DNA from: Brevundimonas sp.
Lineage (GTDB): Bacteria > Pseudomonadota > Alphaproteobacteria > Caulobacterales > Caulobacteraceae
Assembly: GCF_016742135.1 (NCBI RefSeq)
Contig: NZ_JACVCG010000002.1
Span: 1 to 64,000 of the forward strand
Direction: 5' to 3'
DNA length: 64,000 bases
In this document: positions 44,024 through 53,785 of the stretch, piece by piece
Layout: every line of letters begins with the position of its first letter
Position numbering within the stretch: position 1 is the first letter of the stretch
Notes under the pieces: model-generated
The model's input: the letters and a program-made list of their open reading frames with translations, nothing else
Told to the model about the DNA's origin: nothing
The model's database searches: none
Position numbers and translations under genes: made by a program

Positions 44024-45649
44024 TCAGCCCGCGGCGACCTGCGGTTCGTCCGTTGCGGCCTCGTCCTCGGCATGGGGGGCGGACAGGGCGGCGTTCATCG
44101 CATGGCGCAGGCGTTCGGGCTTGATCGGCTTTTCGACCACGGCGGCCATGCCCGAGGCGATATAGCGGCGGGCGTCCTCGGGATCAGCATTGGCCGTCAG
44201 GGCGATGATCGGCACGTCGCGCATCGGACCCTTGAGCTTGCGGATCGCCTGGGTGGCCTGAAGCCCGTCCATGCGCGGCATCTTGATGTCCATCAGGACC
44301 AGATCGAAGTCGCGGGCCTTGACCGCGTCCAGAGCTTCCATGCCGTCCTCGGCGGTTTCGGACGTGCAGCCGAACATCTCGCAAAGGGCCTGGGCCACAA
44401 CCCGGTTGGTGGCATTGTCGTCCACGATCAGGATGTGCGGATTGGCGATCATGTCCGACTCGACCATGTCCGAGACATTGCTCTCGGCCTCTATGGGTCG
44501 CTCGGCGCGCTCGGCCGAGATGTCGAAGGCGAAGGTCGCGCCCCGGCCCGGATTGTTCTCGGCCCAGATACGACCGGCCAATCGGTCCACGATCTGGCGG
44601 CAGATGGCCAGACCCAGACCCGCTCCGTCAGGCCCGGAGCCGTGCACGAAGGGCTCGAAGATGACATCGACGCGGTCAGGGGCGACCCCCGGGCCGTCAT
44701 CGCGAACCCGCGCCTGCATGATGACGCGGTCGTCCTCGATCCAGGCCTTGAGCCCGGCCTCGACCATGCCGTTGCGCGCGAATTTGAGGGCATTGCCGAT
44801 CAGGTTGTTGAAGATCTGCTTGATCCGGACGGGATCGACCCGGGCCACCAGTTCGGTGTCGCCTTCATAGCTGACGATCAGATGGACGTTGTCCTGCGAG
44901 GCGCGCGGCTCCCACATGGCGGCGACATCATCCATCAGGGCCCGAAGCGGGGTCGGCTGCAGGTTGATGTCCAGTTCGCCGGCCTCGGCGCGCGACAGAT
45001 CCAGGGCATCCTGCAGGATCTGCAGCAGGACCTCGGAGGAATCGACGATCGTCTGGACGTGCGACTGGGCGGTCGCGTTCAACGGCTGACGGCGCAGCAG
45101 CTCGGCCACGGCCAGCACCCCGTTCAGCGGGGTGCGGAGCTCATGGCTCATGATCGACAGGAACTGGCTTTTGGCGCGGGCGGCTGACAGGGCCTGTGTA
45201 CGGGAGTCTGACAGGACGCGGGCCTGCTCGGTCAGCTCGGCATTCTGGCGGCGCTGCTCGTCATTGATGGCCTTCAGCAGGGAGATGACCGTGCCGACGC
45301 CCCAGTATCTGCCCTGACGGGTGACGATAAACCCCCGGGTCAACGCGTCGGGCCCTGAACCCAGAATGGCATCGCAGAAGCTGTCGATGCGGACCCCGGC
45401 TTCGACCACCGAGGGATCATCATCCATCAGCTCGGTAATGGGCCGATTGGCGTAAAGGGCATGGCCGAGCGGCCCCGCGATCTTGAGCAGGAAGGTATTG
45501 CGCTCGATGAGGCCGACGGGTCGATCATTCCTGACCACCGGTATCACAAGCGTGTCAGGAAATTCCCTGAAGCGGGCAAGGACCTCGGCTCCGAGTGTCT
45601 CGGGCGGGACCGGCGCGGCCCTTTCGGTCAGCGTTTCGATCGTCGGCAT
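44024..45649 (-). CDS. Hybrid histidine kinase with CBS-like N-terminal region
   Basis: The 541 residues begin with a sensory region of about 125 residues resembling CBS/DUF domains that precede GGDEF or kinase modules (TLVIPVVRNDRPVGLIER, VTRQGRYWGVGTVISLLKAI). HisKA with H-box SHELRTPLNGVL (His near 168), HATPase (N box NNLIGNALKFAR, G1 DDGPGVAP, G2 GAGLGLAICRQI) and a receiver (about 405-525, DDNATNRV, LMDIKMPRMDG). No membrane segment, so cytoplasmic. Complete kinase, unlike the one at 37057. Confidence 0.93.
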   Translation of the reverse strand: MPTIETLTERAAPVPPETLGAEVLARFREFPDTLVIPVVRNDRPVGLIERNTFLLKIAGPLGHALYANRPITELMDDDPSVVEAGVRIDSFCDAILGSGPDALTRGFIVTRQGRYWGVGTVISLLKAINDEQRRQNAELTEQARVLSDSRTQALSAARAKSQFLSIMSHELRTPLNGVLAVAELLRRQPLNATAQSHVQTIVDSSEVLLQILQDALDLSRAEAGELDINLQPTPLRALMDDVAAMWEPRASQDNVHLIVSYEGDTELVARVDPVRIKQIFNNLIGNALKFARNGMVEAGLKAWIEDDRVIMQARVRDDGPGVAPDRVDVIFEPFVHGSGPDGAGLGLAICRQIVDRLAGRIWAENNPGRGATFAFDISAERAERPIEAESNVSDMVESDMIANPHILIVDDNATNRVVAQALCEMFGCTSETAEDGMEALDAVKARDFDLVLMDIKMPRMDGLQATQAIRKLKGPMRDVPIIALTANADPEDARRYIASGMAAVVEKPIKPERLRHAMNAALSAPHAEDEAATDEPQVAAG

Positions 45650-45752
45650 TCTGACCGTTACTCCCTCAACTGGATGTGAGGCTTAACCGGGAACCATTTT
45701 CGGATTGGTAAATATCGGAAACTTCGATTTCCCCGCCGCATTTTTGACGCTT

Positions 45753-45781
45753 TTGCATCGGCCCGGTCGCGGGTGTATGAG
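45753..45781 (+). promoter_or_regulatory. Possible promoter of queC-queE
   Basis: TTGCAT (45753-45758), 17-base spacer, TATGAG (45776-45781). Match is moderate. Confidence 0.4.
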
Positions 45782-45810
45782 GCGCATCTCCCGCCTTTAC
45801 GGGCTTTTTT
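45780..45810 (+). promoter_or_regulatory. Possible attenuator in the queC leader
   Basis: CCCG-CCTTTA-CGGG (45790-45803) followed by a run of six T (45805-45810) looks like a weak terminator. AGGCG (45780-45784) can instead pair with CGCCT (45792-45796), excluding it. No known preQ1 riboswitch consensus was recognised. Confidence 0.35.
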
Positions 45811-45861
45811 GCATGCGCGCGGCCAGAAATCCTTCGGGATGGGGCCGACCGCAGATTTGTC

Positions 45862-46578
45862 ATGAGCGCTTTCGACCCACAGCCCGCCGCCTCGGCCCTC
45901 GTCCTGTTCTCGGGCGGTCAGGACAGTGCGACCTGCCTGGCCTGGGCGCTGGAACGCTATCCGCGCGTCGAGACGGTCGGCTTCGACTACGGCCAGCGCC
46001 ATGCAGTCGAAATGCAGGCCCGGCTGGCGGTGCGTGACGGCATGCATACCGCCCTGCCGCACCGGGCGGACCGTCTGGGCCCGGACCATGTCGTCGACCT
46101 GACCGGCTATGGTGCCATCGCCGACAGCGCCCTGACCGCCGACAAGGCCATGGAGATGGATGCGCGCGGCCTGCCCACCACCTTCGTGCCGGGACGCAAT
46201 CTGGTCTTTCTGAGCGTGGGGGCGGCGCTGGCCGACCGGCGGGGGCTGGACGTGCTGGTCGGTGGCATGTGCGAGACCGACTTCTCGGGCTATCCCGACT
46301 GTCGCCGCGAGACGATCGACGCCATGGAGCGCGCCCTGTCGCTGGGCCTCGACAAGCCGGTCCAGATCGAGACGCCGCTGATGGCCCTGACCAAAGCCCA
46401 AACCTGGGCCTTAACCCATGAGCTCGGCGGTGATCCTCTGGTCGAGTTGATCGTTGAGGCCAGCCATACCTGCTATCGTGGCGACCGCTCGCAGCGCCAC
46501 GCCTGGGGCTATGGCTGCGGCACCTGCCCGGCGTGCGAGCTGCGGGCGCGCGGCCATGCCGAATGGGTGGCGGCATGA
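45862..46578 (+). CDS. queC: 7-cyano-7-deazaguanine synthase
   Basis: QueC converts CDG to preQ0 with ATP and ammonia. The 238 residues have the PP-loop [36 protein letters not shown], and the zinc-site Cys cluster [10 protein letters not shown]...[15 protein letters not shown] overlap with queE. Confidence 0.96.
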   Translation: MSAFDPQPAASALVLFSGGQDSATCLAWALERYPRVETVGFDYGQRHAVEMQARLAVRDGMHTALPHRADRLGPDHVVDLTGYGAIADSALTADKAMEMDARGLPTTFVPGRNLVFLSVGAALADRRGLDVLVGGMCETDFSGYPDCRRETIDAMERALSLGLDKPVQIETPLMALTKAQTWALTHELGGDPLVELIVEASHTCYRGDRSQRHAWGYGCGTCPACELRARGHAEWVAA

Positions 46579-47207
46579 CCTATTCGGTCAAGGAGACCTT
46601 CCTGACAGTGCAGGGCGAGGGCGGGCAGGCCGGGCGCGTGGCTGTCTTTCTGCGCTTTGCCGGCTGCAACCTGTGGAGCGGGCGCGAACAGGACCGGGCG
46701 ACCGCCGTCTGCACCTTCTGCGACACCGACTTTGTCGGCACCGACGGCGACGGCGGGGGCAAGTTCACGACCGCAGAGATGCTGGCGGACCATGTGGCCG
46801 GGTTCTGGACCGGACAGGGAGGACGGCCCCTGGTCGTCTGTACCGGGGGCGAGCCGCTGCTTCAGCTCGATGTTCCGCTGATCGACGCCCTGCATGCGCG
46901 GGGCTTTGACATCGCGGTCGAGACCAACGGCACGATCGCGGCCCCCGCCGGTATCGACTGGATCTGCGTCAGCCCCAAGGCCGATGCGCCGGTGGTCCAG
47001 ACCTCGGGTCAGGAACTGAAACTGGTCTATCCGCAGGATACGGCTCGGCCTGAACGGTTCGCCGATCTCGACTTCGAGCGGTTCTGGCTGCAGCCGATGG
47101 ACGGCCCCGACGTAGCGGCCAATACTGCGGCCGCCTTCGACTACTGCCTGACCCACCCCCGGTGGCGGCTGAGTGTCCAGACCCACAAATACATCGGCGT
47201 GCGGTAA
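46575..47207 (+). CDS. queE: 7-carboxy-7-deazaguanine synthase (radical SAM)
   Basis: QueE makes CDG from CPH4 in queuosine synthesis. The ATG at 46575 overlaps the queC stop and gives 210 residues. The [4Fe-4S] Cys pattern is C-x14-C-x2-C (C in FAGCNLW, then CTFC) rather than C-x3-C-x2-C, as in the Burkholderia multivorans enzyme. CTGGEPLLQ binds AdoMet. queD was not seen in the window. Confidence 0.95.
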   Translation: MTYSVKETFLTVQGEGGQAGRVAVFLRFAGCNLWSGREQDRATAVCTFCDTDFVGTDGDGGGKFTTAEMLADHVAGFWTGQGGRPLVVCTGGEPLLQLDVPLIDALHARGFDIAVETNGTIAAPAGIDWICVSPKADAPVVQTSGQELKLVYPQDTARPERFADLDFERFWLQPMDGPDVAANTAAAFDYCLTHPRWRLSVQTHKYIGVR

Positions 47208-47210
47208 GGC

Positions 47211-47483
47211 CTAGCAGGCGCGGCCCGAGGCGCGGCGCTGTTCGCAGCGGCGTTGCTCGCGCTCCCAGTCGCGCTGTTCGCGTTCGCGCTTCAGTCGGGT
47301 TTCTTCGTCCGAAGTGGTGACAGCATCGACCCCGGCCCCCAGCACGGCCCCGGTGGCCTTGACGGTGCCGCCGACCACCGCCGCGCCGGTGCCCACCACG
47401 GCGCCGACCAGGCAGCCCTGCAGCATGAGGGTGCAGCCCACGAGGGCGGCGAGCGAAATCACACGCGATGCAGGACGGATCAT
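47211..47483 (-). CDS. Small lipoprotein, glycine-zipper type, unknown
   Basis: Start MIRPASRVISLAALVGCTLM (47483) gives 90 residues: lipobox MLQGC, a Gly/Ala/Val-rich segment (VGAVVGTGAAVVGGTVKATG) and a charged C-terminal helix (REREQRDWEREQRRCEQRR). The Arg/Glu helix may form a coiled coil. Convergent with queE. Confidence 0.75.
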   Translation of the reverse strand: MIRPASRVISLAALVGCTLMLQGCLVGAVVGTGAAVVGGTVKATGAVLGAGVDAVTTSDEETRLKREREQRDWEREQRRCEQRRASGRAC

Positions 47484-47550
47484 TGGCCGGTACTCCCCGA
47501 GGTCGGAAACAGGGTTACCGGCCAATGATGAACAAGGACTGAGGACGGGT

Positions 47551-48246
47551 CTAGCGGCTGTCGACCATGACCAGTTCGGCGTCCTCGCGGGCGGTCACCG
47601 TGATCGTGGGTTCGTCCTTGATACCGGCACCGTCGCGCGCACTGAGCACGGTCCCATTGACCTCGACCGTGCCGACGGCCGGCACCAGATAGGCGCGGCG
47701 GCCTTCGGCCAGGTCATAGGTAAGGCTCTCGCCGGCCTTGAGCGTCGCGCCCAGCACGCGGGCGTCGGCGTTGATGTCGAGGGCACCGTCATCGGGGTCA
47801 CCCGAGGCCAGCACCTGGAATTTGCCGCTGCGGTCGGACTTGGGAAAGGGCTTCATGCCCCAGCCGGGTCTGGCGCCGGGCTTGTCGGTCTCGATCCAGA
47901 TCTGGAACAGGGTGGTGGTCTCGTCCTCGAGGTTGAACTCGGAGTGGCGCACGCCGGTGCCTGCGCTCATCACCTGGACATCGCCCGCGCCGGTGCGACC
48001 CCGATTGCCCATCGAATCCTCGTGGGTGATGGCACCCGTGCGGACATAGGTGATGATCTCCATGTCGGCGTGGGGGTGGGGCGGGAAGCCCGATTTGGCG
48101 GCGATCTCGTCGTCGTTCCAGACGCGCAGCCGGCCCCAGCTCATGCGGTTCGGGTCGTAGTAGTTGGCGAACGAGAAGTGGTGGCGGGCCTTCAGCCAGC
48201 CGTGGTCTGCACCGCCGAGAGTGTTGAAGGGTCGGACGTCGATCAT
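47551..48246 (-). CDS. Pirin-family protein
   Basis: The 231 residues have the pirin cupin pattern: ARHHFSFANYYDPNRMSWG, FPPHPHADMEIITYV (metal His residues), GTGVRHSEFNL and a C-terminal cupin-like domain. Some members are quercetin 2,3-dioxygenases (YhhW-type); activity here is unproven. Divergent from the HWE kinase. Confidence 0.92.
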   Translation of the reverse strand: MIDVRPFNTLGGADHGWLKARHHFSFANYYDPNRMSWGRLRVWNDDEIAAKSGFPPHPHADMEIITYVRTGAITHEDSMGNRGRTGAGDVQVMSAGTGVRHSEFNLEDETTTLFQIWIETDKPGARPGWGMKPFPKSDRSGKFQVLASGDPDDGALDINADARVLGATLKAGESLTYDLAEGRRAYLVPAVGTVEVNGTVLSARDGAGIKDEPTITVTAREDAELVMVDSR

Positions 48247-48425
48247 GATGCGGTCTCCCTGAGGGTGGAACGCGGGCGATGCCGCGTCGGTTCGGGGGCT
48301 ATATAGGTAACAGTGTCAGTGACGAAAAGGGTGTTGATGCGCCGGGCTGCGATCATTGCCACGGCTTTGGCGCTTCTATACGGATAGTCCTTCCCTTTGC
48401 CCGCCGGAGCGACAGTTTTCTCGTC

Positions 48426-49763
48426 ATGCCAAATTCCGGAGGTATGACGAGCGAACGCCTTGGCCGCATCGTCGAGGGCGCCGCGAGCGAAGTCTATATA
48501 TTCGGCGCCGAAGATTTCCGGTTCCGGCTCGTGAACAAGGGGGCCCGCGACAACCTGGGATACAGCATCGAGGAGCTGGCGGGTCTGACGCCGTGGGACC
48601 TCAAGCCGCGCCTGACCCGCGATGCCTTTCTTGTCCTGATTGAACCGCTCAAGGCGGGCGAGGTCGAAAGGCTGGACTTCGACACCGTTCACAGACGCAA
48701 GGACGGAACAGAGTATGATGTGGCTGTGAAGCTGCAGCTGATCGCCGACGGGGATGATGCCGTCTTCTATGCGGCGATCCAGGACACGACAGATTACCGT
48801 CGCATGGAGTCCGAGCTCCGTGCCACGGCCCTGCGACTGGACGGCATCCTGAGCAATACGACCATGTCCGTCTTCCTGATGGATGAGCGGCAACACTGTG
48901 TGTTCATGAACCGGGCGGCGGAAAAGCTGACCGGCTATGCCTTCCATGAGACGATCGGGCGCCCGTTGCACGACGTCATCCACCACACCTATCCGGACGG
49001 CTCGCCCTTCCCCCTCTCGGAATGCGCCATCGACCGCGCCTTCCCCGAGAAGGTCGGCACCCAAGGGGAAGAAGTCTTTGTCCACAAGGACGGCTCCTTC
49101 TATCCGGTCGCCTTTACCGCCAGCCCGATCCGGGATGATGCGGCGAACGTCGTCGGCACCGTGATCGAGGTGCGGGACATCAGCGAGGAGAAGCGCAGCG
49201 AGGAGGCGCGCAGGCTTCTGATGCATGAGGTCGACCACCGGGCGCGCAATGTCCTTTCGATCGTGCAGTCGCTCACGCGCCTGACGCGCGCCGATGATGT
49301 TGAAACCTACAAGCAGATCCTTGCGGGTCGCATCAGCGCCCTGGCGCGGGCCCAGACGTCCTTGGCCAGCCGCAAATGGGAAGGCGGGCGGCTGGAAGAC
49401 GTCGTGCGGGAAGAACTGGAAGCGCTGTGTCCCAAGGACAGTGTGGACGCCAGCGGCCCCGAGGTCATGCTGTCACCCGATCAGGTCCAGCCCCTCAGCA
49501 TGCTGCTCCATGAGCTGGCGACCAACGCCAACAAATACGGGGCCTGCAGCAGTGGTGGCGGGCGTGTCTCGGTCACCTGGACGCTCGAGGCGCGTCAGGT
49601 GATGCTGGTGTGGCGCGAGTCCGGCGGCCCGGCCGTGGTCGCCCCGCTGCGAGAGGGCTTTGGATCATCGCTCCAGGTCAATGTCGTGCGCCAGTTGAAC
49701 GGCACCCTCAGCCGCGAGTGGGAACCGACCGGGCTGGTCGTGAAGGTCGCATTCCCGCTCTGA
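48426..49763 (+). CDS. PAS-containing HWE-family sensor histidine kinase
   Basis: The 445 residues have two PAS domains (about 15-120, VYIFGAEDFRFRLVNKGARD; about 140-255, FLMDERQHCVFMNRAAEKLT) with PAC motifs, then an HWE kinase core with the H-box HEVDHRARNVLSIVQSLTRL (His near 270), the Trp-Glu of SRKWEGGRLED and the N box HELATNANKYGA. The start is uncertain (48426 or 48444). No membrane segment. HWE kinases often feed the general stress response in alphaproteobacteria, but no PhyR/NepR gene is in the window. Confidence 0.92.
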   Translation: MPNSGGMTSERLGRIVEGAASEVYIFGAEDFRFRLVNKGARDNLGYSIEELAGLTPWDLKPRLTRDAFLVLIEPLKAGEVERLDFDTVHRRKDGTEYDVAVKLQLIADGDDAVFYAAIQDTTDYRRMESELRATALRLDGILSNTTMSVFLMDERQHCVFMNRAAEKLTGYAFHETIGRPLHDVIHHTYPDGSPFPLSECAIDRAFPEKVGTQGEEVFVHKDGSFYPVAFTASPIRDDAANVVGTVIEVRDISEEKRSEEARRLLMHEVDHRARNVLSIVQSLTRLTRADDVETYKQILAGRISALARAQTSLASRKWEGGRLEDVVREELEALCPKDSVDASGPEVMLSPDQVQPLSMLLHELATNANKYGACSSGGGRVSVTWTLEARQVMLVWRESGGPAVVAPLREGFGSSLQVNVVRQLNGTLSREWEPTGLVVKVAFPL

Positions 49764-49782
49764 CGCGGGAAATGTGGGCTCA

Positions 49783-50868
49783 TCACCCCGCTTGCGCCCG
49801 GTGCCGCAGCAGGGCGTCGGCCAGGACGCAGGCGGCCATGGCCTCGACGACCGGCACGGCGCGCAGGGCAACGCAGGGGTCGTGACGGCCCCTGGTCCGC
49901 AGTTCGGTCTCGGTGCCGTCGCGAGTGATAGTCCGGCGCGGTGTCAGGATGGAAGAAGTGGGCTTGAAGGCCACCCGCGCCGTAATCGGCTGGCCGGTCG
50001 AGATGCCGCCCAGGATGCCGCCGGCCTTGTTCGACAGGAAGACCGGCTGGCCGTCAGGGCCCAGCCGCATCTCGTCGGCATTGTCCTCGCCCGACAGTTC
50101 GGCCGAGGCGAAACCGGCGCCGATCTCGACCCCCTTGGCGGCATTGATCGACATCAGGGCGGCGGCCAGTTCGGCATCCAGCTTGGCATAAAGCGGCGCG
50201 CCCCAGCCGACGGGCACGCCGGTGACTTCCAGCGCCACCACGGCTCCGATCGAGGACCCGGCCTTTCGCACGCCGTCCAGATAGTCGGACCAGGGCTGAA
50301 CGACGTCGGCTGAGGCGGCAAACAGCGGATTGTCCTGAACGGCGCCGAAGTCGAGCGCGTCGTCCGGGATGCGGTGTGGGCCGATCTGGACCACGCCCGC
50401 GCGGATGGCGACGTCGGGGCCAAGGATCAGCCGGGCGACCGCGCCCGCCGCCACCCGCAGGGCCGTTTCGCGCGCCGAGGAGCGGCCGCCGCCCCGGTGG
50501 TCCCGCACACCGTATTTGGCCTGATAGACGTAGTCGGCGTGACCGGGGCGGAAGGCGCGGGCGATCTCGCCATAGTCTTTCGATCGCGCATCCTCGTTTT
50601 CGATCAGCAGGCTGATGGGGGTGCCTGTCGTGACCGGGCCATCGCCGTCGTCAAAGGTGCCCGACAGGATGCGCAATGTGTCGCTCTCGCGTCGCTGGGT
50701 GACGAAGCGGCTGCCACCCGGCTTCCGCTGGTCCAGCCAGGGCTGGATGTCGGCCTCGGTCAGGGGGATCCGGGAAGGGCAGCCGTCGATGACACAGCCG
50801 ATCGCCGGCCCGTGGCTTTCGCCCCAGGTGGTCACGCGAAACAGATGGCCGAAGCTGTTGTGGGACAT
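49783..50868 (-). CDS. aroC: Chorismate synthase
   Basis: Makes chorismate from EPSP with reduced FMN. The 361 residues show [40 protein letters not shown] and [20 protein letters not shown]. Full length. The J-domain-like gene lies 12 bases upstream on the same strand. Confidence 0.97.
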   Translation of the reverse strand: MSHNSFGHLFRVTTWGESHGPAIGCVIDGCPSRIPLTEADIQPWLDQRKPGGSRFVTQRRESDTLRILSGTFDDGDGPVTTGTPISLLIENEDARSKDYGEIARAFRPGHADYVYQAKYGVRDHRGGGRSSARETALRVAAGAVARLILGPDVAIRAGVVQIGPHRIPDDALDFGAVQDNPLFAASADVVQPWSDYLDGVRKAGSSIGAVVALEVTGVPVGWGAPLYAKLDAELAAALMSINAAKGVEIGAGFASAELSGEDNADEMRLGPDGQPVFLSNKAGGILGGISTGQPITARVAFKPTSSILTPRRTITRDGTETELRTRGRHDPCVALRAVPVVEAMAACVLADALLRHRAQAG

Positions 50869-50880
50869 GGCCCTCTGGCC

Positions 50881-51609
50881 TTAGGCCGCAAGCGGCGCGG
50901 TCGTCCAGACCCGGGCGAAGCGGTCCAGCAGATGTTCGGCCGCCGAGGGCGCTTCCTCGGCCGGCGTCAGGGTGATGAACAGGTGGCCCTGACCATGACG
51001 GCCCCGCGCGGGCAGGCCCAGCCCCTTCAGCCGCAGACGCACGGGTGGCTCGAGACCCGCGACCACCCAGGCATTGCGGGGGCCGGCGTGGGTCAGCACC
51101 TCGACACGCCCGCCGTCCTGAAGCACCCGGGGCGAGACCTCGGCCTGCATGAACAGGTCGTCGCCCAGCACCGACAGTCCGTCGGCCGCCCGGATCCGGA
51201 CCGCGAGGAACAGGTCGCTCTCGTCGCGACCGGCACCCTTCAGCCGCACATGGTCACCCGCCCTCAGACCGGCGGGCAGGGTCAGGCGGAAGGCTCGTCC
51301 CCGGTGGCGCGTGATGACCGGGCCCCCATGCAAGGCCAACACGGGATCGATCGAGAGGGTCGGCAGGGCCGCCGTGCGACGCATCGGCGGGGCCAGGGCG
51401 GGCCGGGCCGGGCCCTCGGCCTGTATGACATGCCAGGCGGCGATGACCTCGCGGAACCGTTCGGCGTCCCCGGCGGAATGGTCGGGGCGCGCCGCCTTGA
51501 CCGCGCGCAGAAAGGCCTGACGCGTCGTCTCATGATCCACCGGACCGGGCAGGCCCAGCACCGCAAGCGCCTGGCGATAGGTCAAGGGGGAGGTGTCCGC
51601 ACCGTTCAT
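50881..51609 (-). CDS. J-domain-like protein with DnaJ C-terminal domain, HPD changed to RPD
   Basis: The 242 residues begin with a J-like domain (about 8-65: LTYRQALAVLGLPG, then FLRAVKAARPDHSAGDAERF, FREVIAAWHVIQ). The invariant HPD that activates DnaK is RPD here. Then a DnaJ C-terminal substrate-binding region (DHVRLKGAGRDESDLFLAVR, GDDLFMQAEVSPRVLQDGGR, GLPARGRHGQGHLFITLTPA). No zinc-finger. MNGADT (51609) is the likely start; MTLFVAFGR upstream is an alternative. Confidence 0.85.
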   Translation of the reverse strand: MNGADTSPLTYRQALAVLGLPGPVDHETTRQAFLRAVKAARPDHSAGDAERFREVIAAWHVIQAEGPARPALAPPMRRTAALPTLSIDPVLALHGGPVITRHRGRAFRLTLPAGLRAGDHVRLKGAGRDESDLFLAVRIRAADGLSVLGDDLFMQAEVSPRVLQDGGRVEVLTHAGPRNAWVVAGLEPPVRLRLKGLGLPARGRHGQGHLFITLTPAEEAPSAAEHLLDRFARVWTTAPLAA

Positions 51610-51697
51610 GCGACCAAAAGCCACGAACAGGGTCAATGCCGGGTTAACCGTGACGCTGGCCCTCGCAGGAGGCGTCGGTCAGCGCTAGAACGCCACC

Positions 51698-52378
51698 ATG
51701 AGCATCCCCGTCATCCCGCCCAGCCCGTCGCGCGAGGACTATGCCCGCGACTATGCCGCCGCGCTTGCCGCCAACAGCGATGAAACCGAGTTCGCGTGCG
51801 ACGAACCCTTCGCCCTGCTGGAGCGATGGCTGGCCGACGCGCAGGCGCATGAGATCAACGACTCCAACGCCATGGCGCTGGCGACCGTCGATGACGAAGG
51901 ATTGCCGGACTGTCGCATGGTGCTGCTCAAGGATGTCGGCCGGGCCGGTCTGACCTTCTATTCCAACCGTGAGAGCGACAAGGGACAGCAGCTGGAAGGG
52001 CAGCCCAGAGCGGCCCTGATGTTCCACTGGAAATCCCTGCGGCGGCAGGTTCGGCTGCGAGGGCCCGTCGAACCGGTCAGCGCCGCCGAAGCCGACGCCT
52101 ATTTCGCCAGCCGTGCCCGGGAGAGCCGGATCGGGGCCTGGGCCTCGGCCCAGTCGCGTCCGCTCGCCGACCGGACCGAGCTGGAGGCCTCCGTGGCGCG
52201 CGAAATGGCCCGCTTCGAGGGCAGGGACGTGCCGCGTCCCGAGGGCTGGACCGGGTGGCGGCTGGTGCCGATTCAGGTCGAGTTCTGGCGGGATCGCCCG
52301 TTCCGCCTGCATGACCGGCTGCGGTTCGATCGGGACAGCGTGGACGCGCCCTGGCGAACGCAGCGGCTGTACCCCTGA
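51698..52378 (+). CDS. pdxH: Pyridoxamine 5'-phosphate oxidase
   Basis: Makes pyridoxal phosphate with FMN and oxygen. The 226 residues have [46 protein letters not shown] and the C-terminal [11 protein letters not shown]...WRTQRLYP. Divergent from the J-domain-like gene. Confidence 0.96.
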   Translation: MSIPVIPPSPSREDYARDYAAALAANSDETEFACDEPFALLERWLADAQAHEINDSNAMALATVDDEGLPDCRMVLLKDVGRAGLTFYSNRESDKGQQLEGQPRAALMFHWKSLRRQVRLRGPVEPVSAAEADAYFASRARESRIGAWASAQSRPLADRTELEASVAREMARFEGRDVPRPEGWTGWRLVPIQVEFWRDRPFRLHDRLRFDRDSVDAPWRTQRLYP

Positions 52379-52381
52379 GGA

Positions 52382-53065
52382 TCAGCTTTCGAGGTCAGGC
52401 GCCGCACGATCCAGATTGGGTCCGCCATACCGGGCGAGGAAGGTTTCGACGGCATCGGCCGCGATCTGCCGGTGAGAGCGTCGAAGGTCCAGGGTGTCGC
52501 CCGTGACCATCGGGACGAAGAACACCGGATGTTCGAGCATACCCATCAGCTGGCCAGCCGCCCAGGAGGGCTTGTCACAGGCCAGTTCGCCCCGCGCGGC
52601 CAGGGCGGTGATGGCCTCGACCAGGGTGACACCGATCCGGGTCTTGCCGCGCTCATAGAAGTGGAGGGCCATGGCCTGGAACCGTGTGCGTTCGGCCATC
52701 ACCAGACGGAACACGGACGTCACCAGCGGGTCGGCCATGAAGGCGACATAGGCTTCGCAGAACCGGGTCAGCTGACATCGCGCGGGACCATCCACAGCGC
52801 GGACCTCATCCATCTGTCGGGCAAACTCGTCCGAGGTGTCGTCGATGACCGCCTGGAACAGGTCGGCCTTGGACGGGAAGAAGGTATAGAGGGTCGCGGT
52901 CGATACGCCGGCATCCCGCGCGATCGGCTCGACCCGCGTCGCGGCGAAGCCCTCCGCCAGGAAATGACGTCGGGCTTCGACCAGCACATAGCGGCACCGG
53001 GGGTCATCAACAGGGTTGGGGTGAAGGGCTGGCGCGCGGTGCGGCGCGGTGCGGGTCGAACTCAT
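52382..53065 (-). CDS. TetR-family regulator
   Basis: The 227 residues have a TetR helix-turn-helix (about 35-75: FAATRVEPIARDAGVSTATL) and a ligand-binding C-terminal region (AefR-like, EAITALAARGELACDKPSWA). Convergent with pdxH and 49 bases upstream of the uridine-kinase-like gene. A palindrome before the acyl-CoA ligase gene (54493-54504) could be a target, which is inference only. Confidence 0.9.
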   Translation of the reverse strand: MSSTRTAPHRAPALHPNPVDDPRCRYVLVEARRHFLAEGFAATRVEPIARDAGVSTATLYTFFPSKADLFQAVIDDTSDEFARQMDEVRAVDGPARCQLTRFCEAYVAFMADPLVTSVFRLVMAERTRFQAMALHFYERGKTRIGVTLVEAITALAARGELACDKPSWAAGQLMGMLEHPVFFVPMVTGDTLDLRRSHRQIAADAVETFLARYGGPNLDRAAPDLES

Positions 53066-53113
53066 GGCGGCGCAGGTTGGCGTGGATAACGCCGTCCTGC
53101 AAGACCGGAATTT

Positions 53114-53776
53114 CTAGGGGTTACAACGTATGCCGCCTGTCCAGCGGGCCAGCAGCGGATGCGTCAGGACCGGGGCCACCAGCCGGTCTACGGACTGTGG
53201 GTCGGTGAGTACCACGGCGGCGGTGGCGTCGGCGACGATGAAGTCGGCATGGACCTTGGCCGGTTCGGTCAGCCGCTCATGCCCCGGCCGGACCGTCAGC
53301 AGATACTGGTCGATGACCGACTGGGCCGTACGGCCGCGCTCGACCTGGTCCCGCAGCAGCCGCCGGATGAAGCGGATGTCCGGGGGGGTGTCGACAAACA
53401 CCCGGATGTCGAACAGCCGAACCAGCGCCGGGCTGCACAACAGATGTGTGCCCTCGATCACGATCACCTCGGCGGCGGGCACGGGCTCGCCCCCCGACTC
53501 CCGCCCGTGGGTGACAAAGGAATAGATTGGGGCCTCGACCGACTGCCCTGCCTTCAATGCGCTGAGGTGATCGTGCAGAAGGTCGTGATCTCGGGCGGAC
53601 ACGTCGTCGAAATCAAACGTCGCGGCGTCGAAGTCGGGCAGGGAGGCGGCATCCCGATAGTAGGAGTCCTCGCGCACCAGGGTTGCGGCCCCGGCAGGCA
53701 GATGCCGGATCAGGGCCTCGGCCAGGGTGCTCTTGCCCGAGCCCGAGCCGCCGGTAATCGCGATCAGAATGGCCAT
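53114..53776 (-). CDS. Uridine kinase family protein
   Basis: The 220 residues carry the P-loop ITGGSGSGKSTLAEAL, EDSYYRDAASLPDFDAATFD and the Walker B-like VIVIEGTHLL with RDQVERGRTAQSVIDQYLLT. Phosphorylates uridine/cytidine or a related compound. Weaker at the C-terminus than classical Udk. Seems to be the second gene of a minus-strand pair with the lipoprotein at 53786. Confidence 0.85.
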   Translation of the reverse strand: MAILIAITGGSGSGKSTLAEALIRHLPAGAATLVREDSYYRDAASLPDFDAATFDFDDVSARDHDLLHDHLSALKAGQSVEAPIYSFVTHGRESGGEPVPAAEVIVIEGTHLLCSPALVRLFDIRVFVDTPPDIRFIRRLLRDQVERGRTAQSVIDQYLLTVRPGHERLTEPAKVHADFIVADATAAVVLTDPQSVDRLVAPVLTHPLLARWTGGIRCNP

Positions 53777-53785
53777 GGGCGGGTA

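Noticed and set aside
45660..45861. preQ1 riboswitch before queC
   Set aside because: The short C-rich loop plus A-rich tail of preQ1-I is absent; only a weak hairpin with T-run is present, reported as a low-confidence attenuator.
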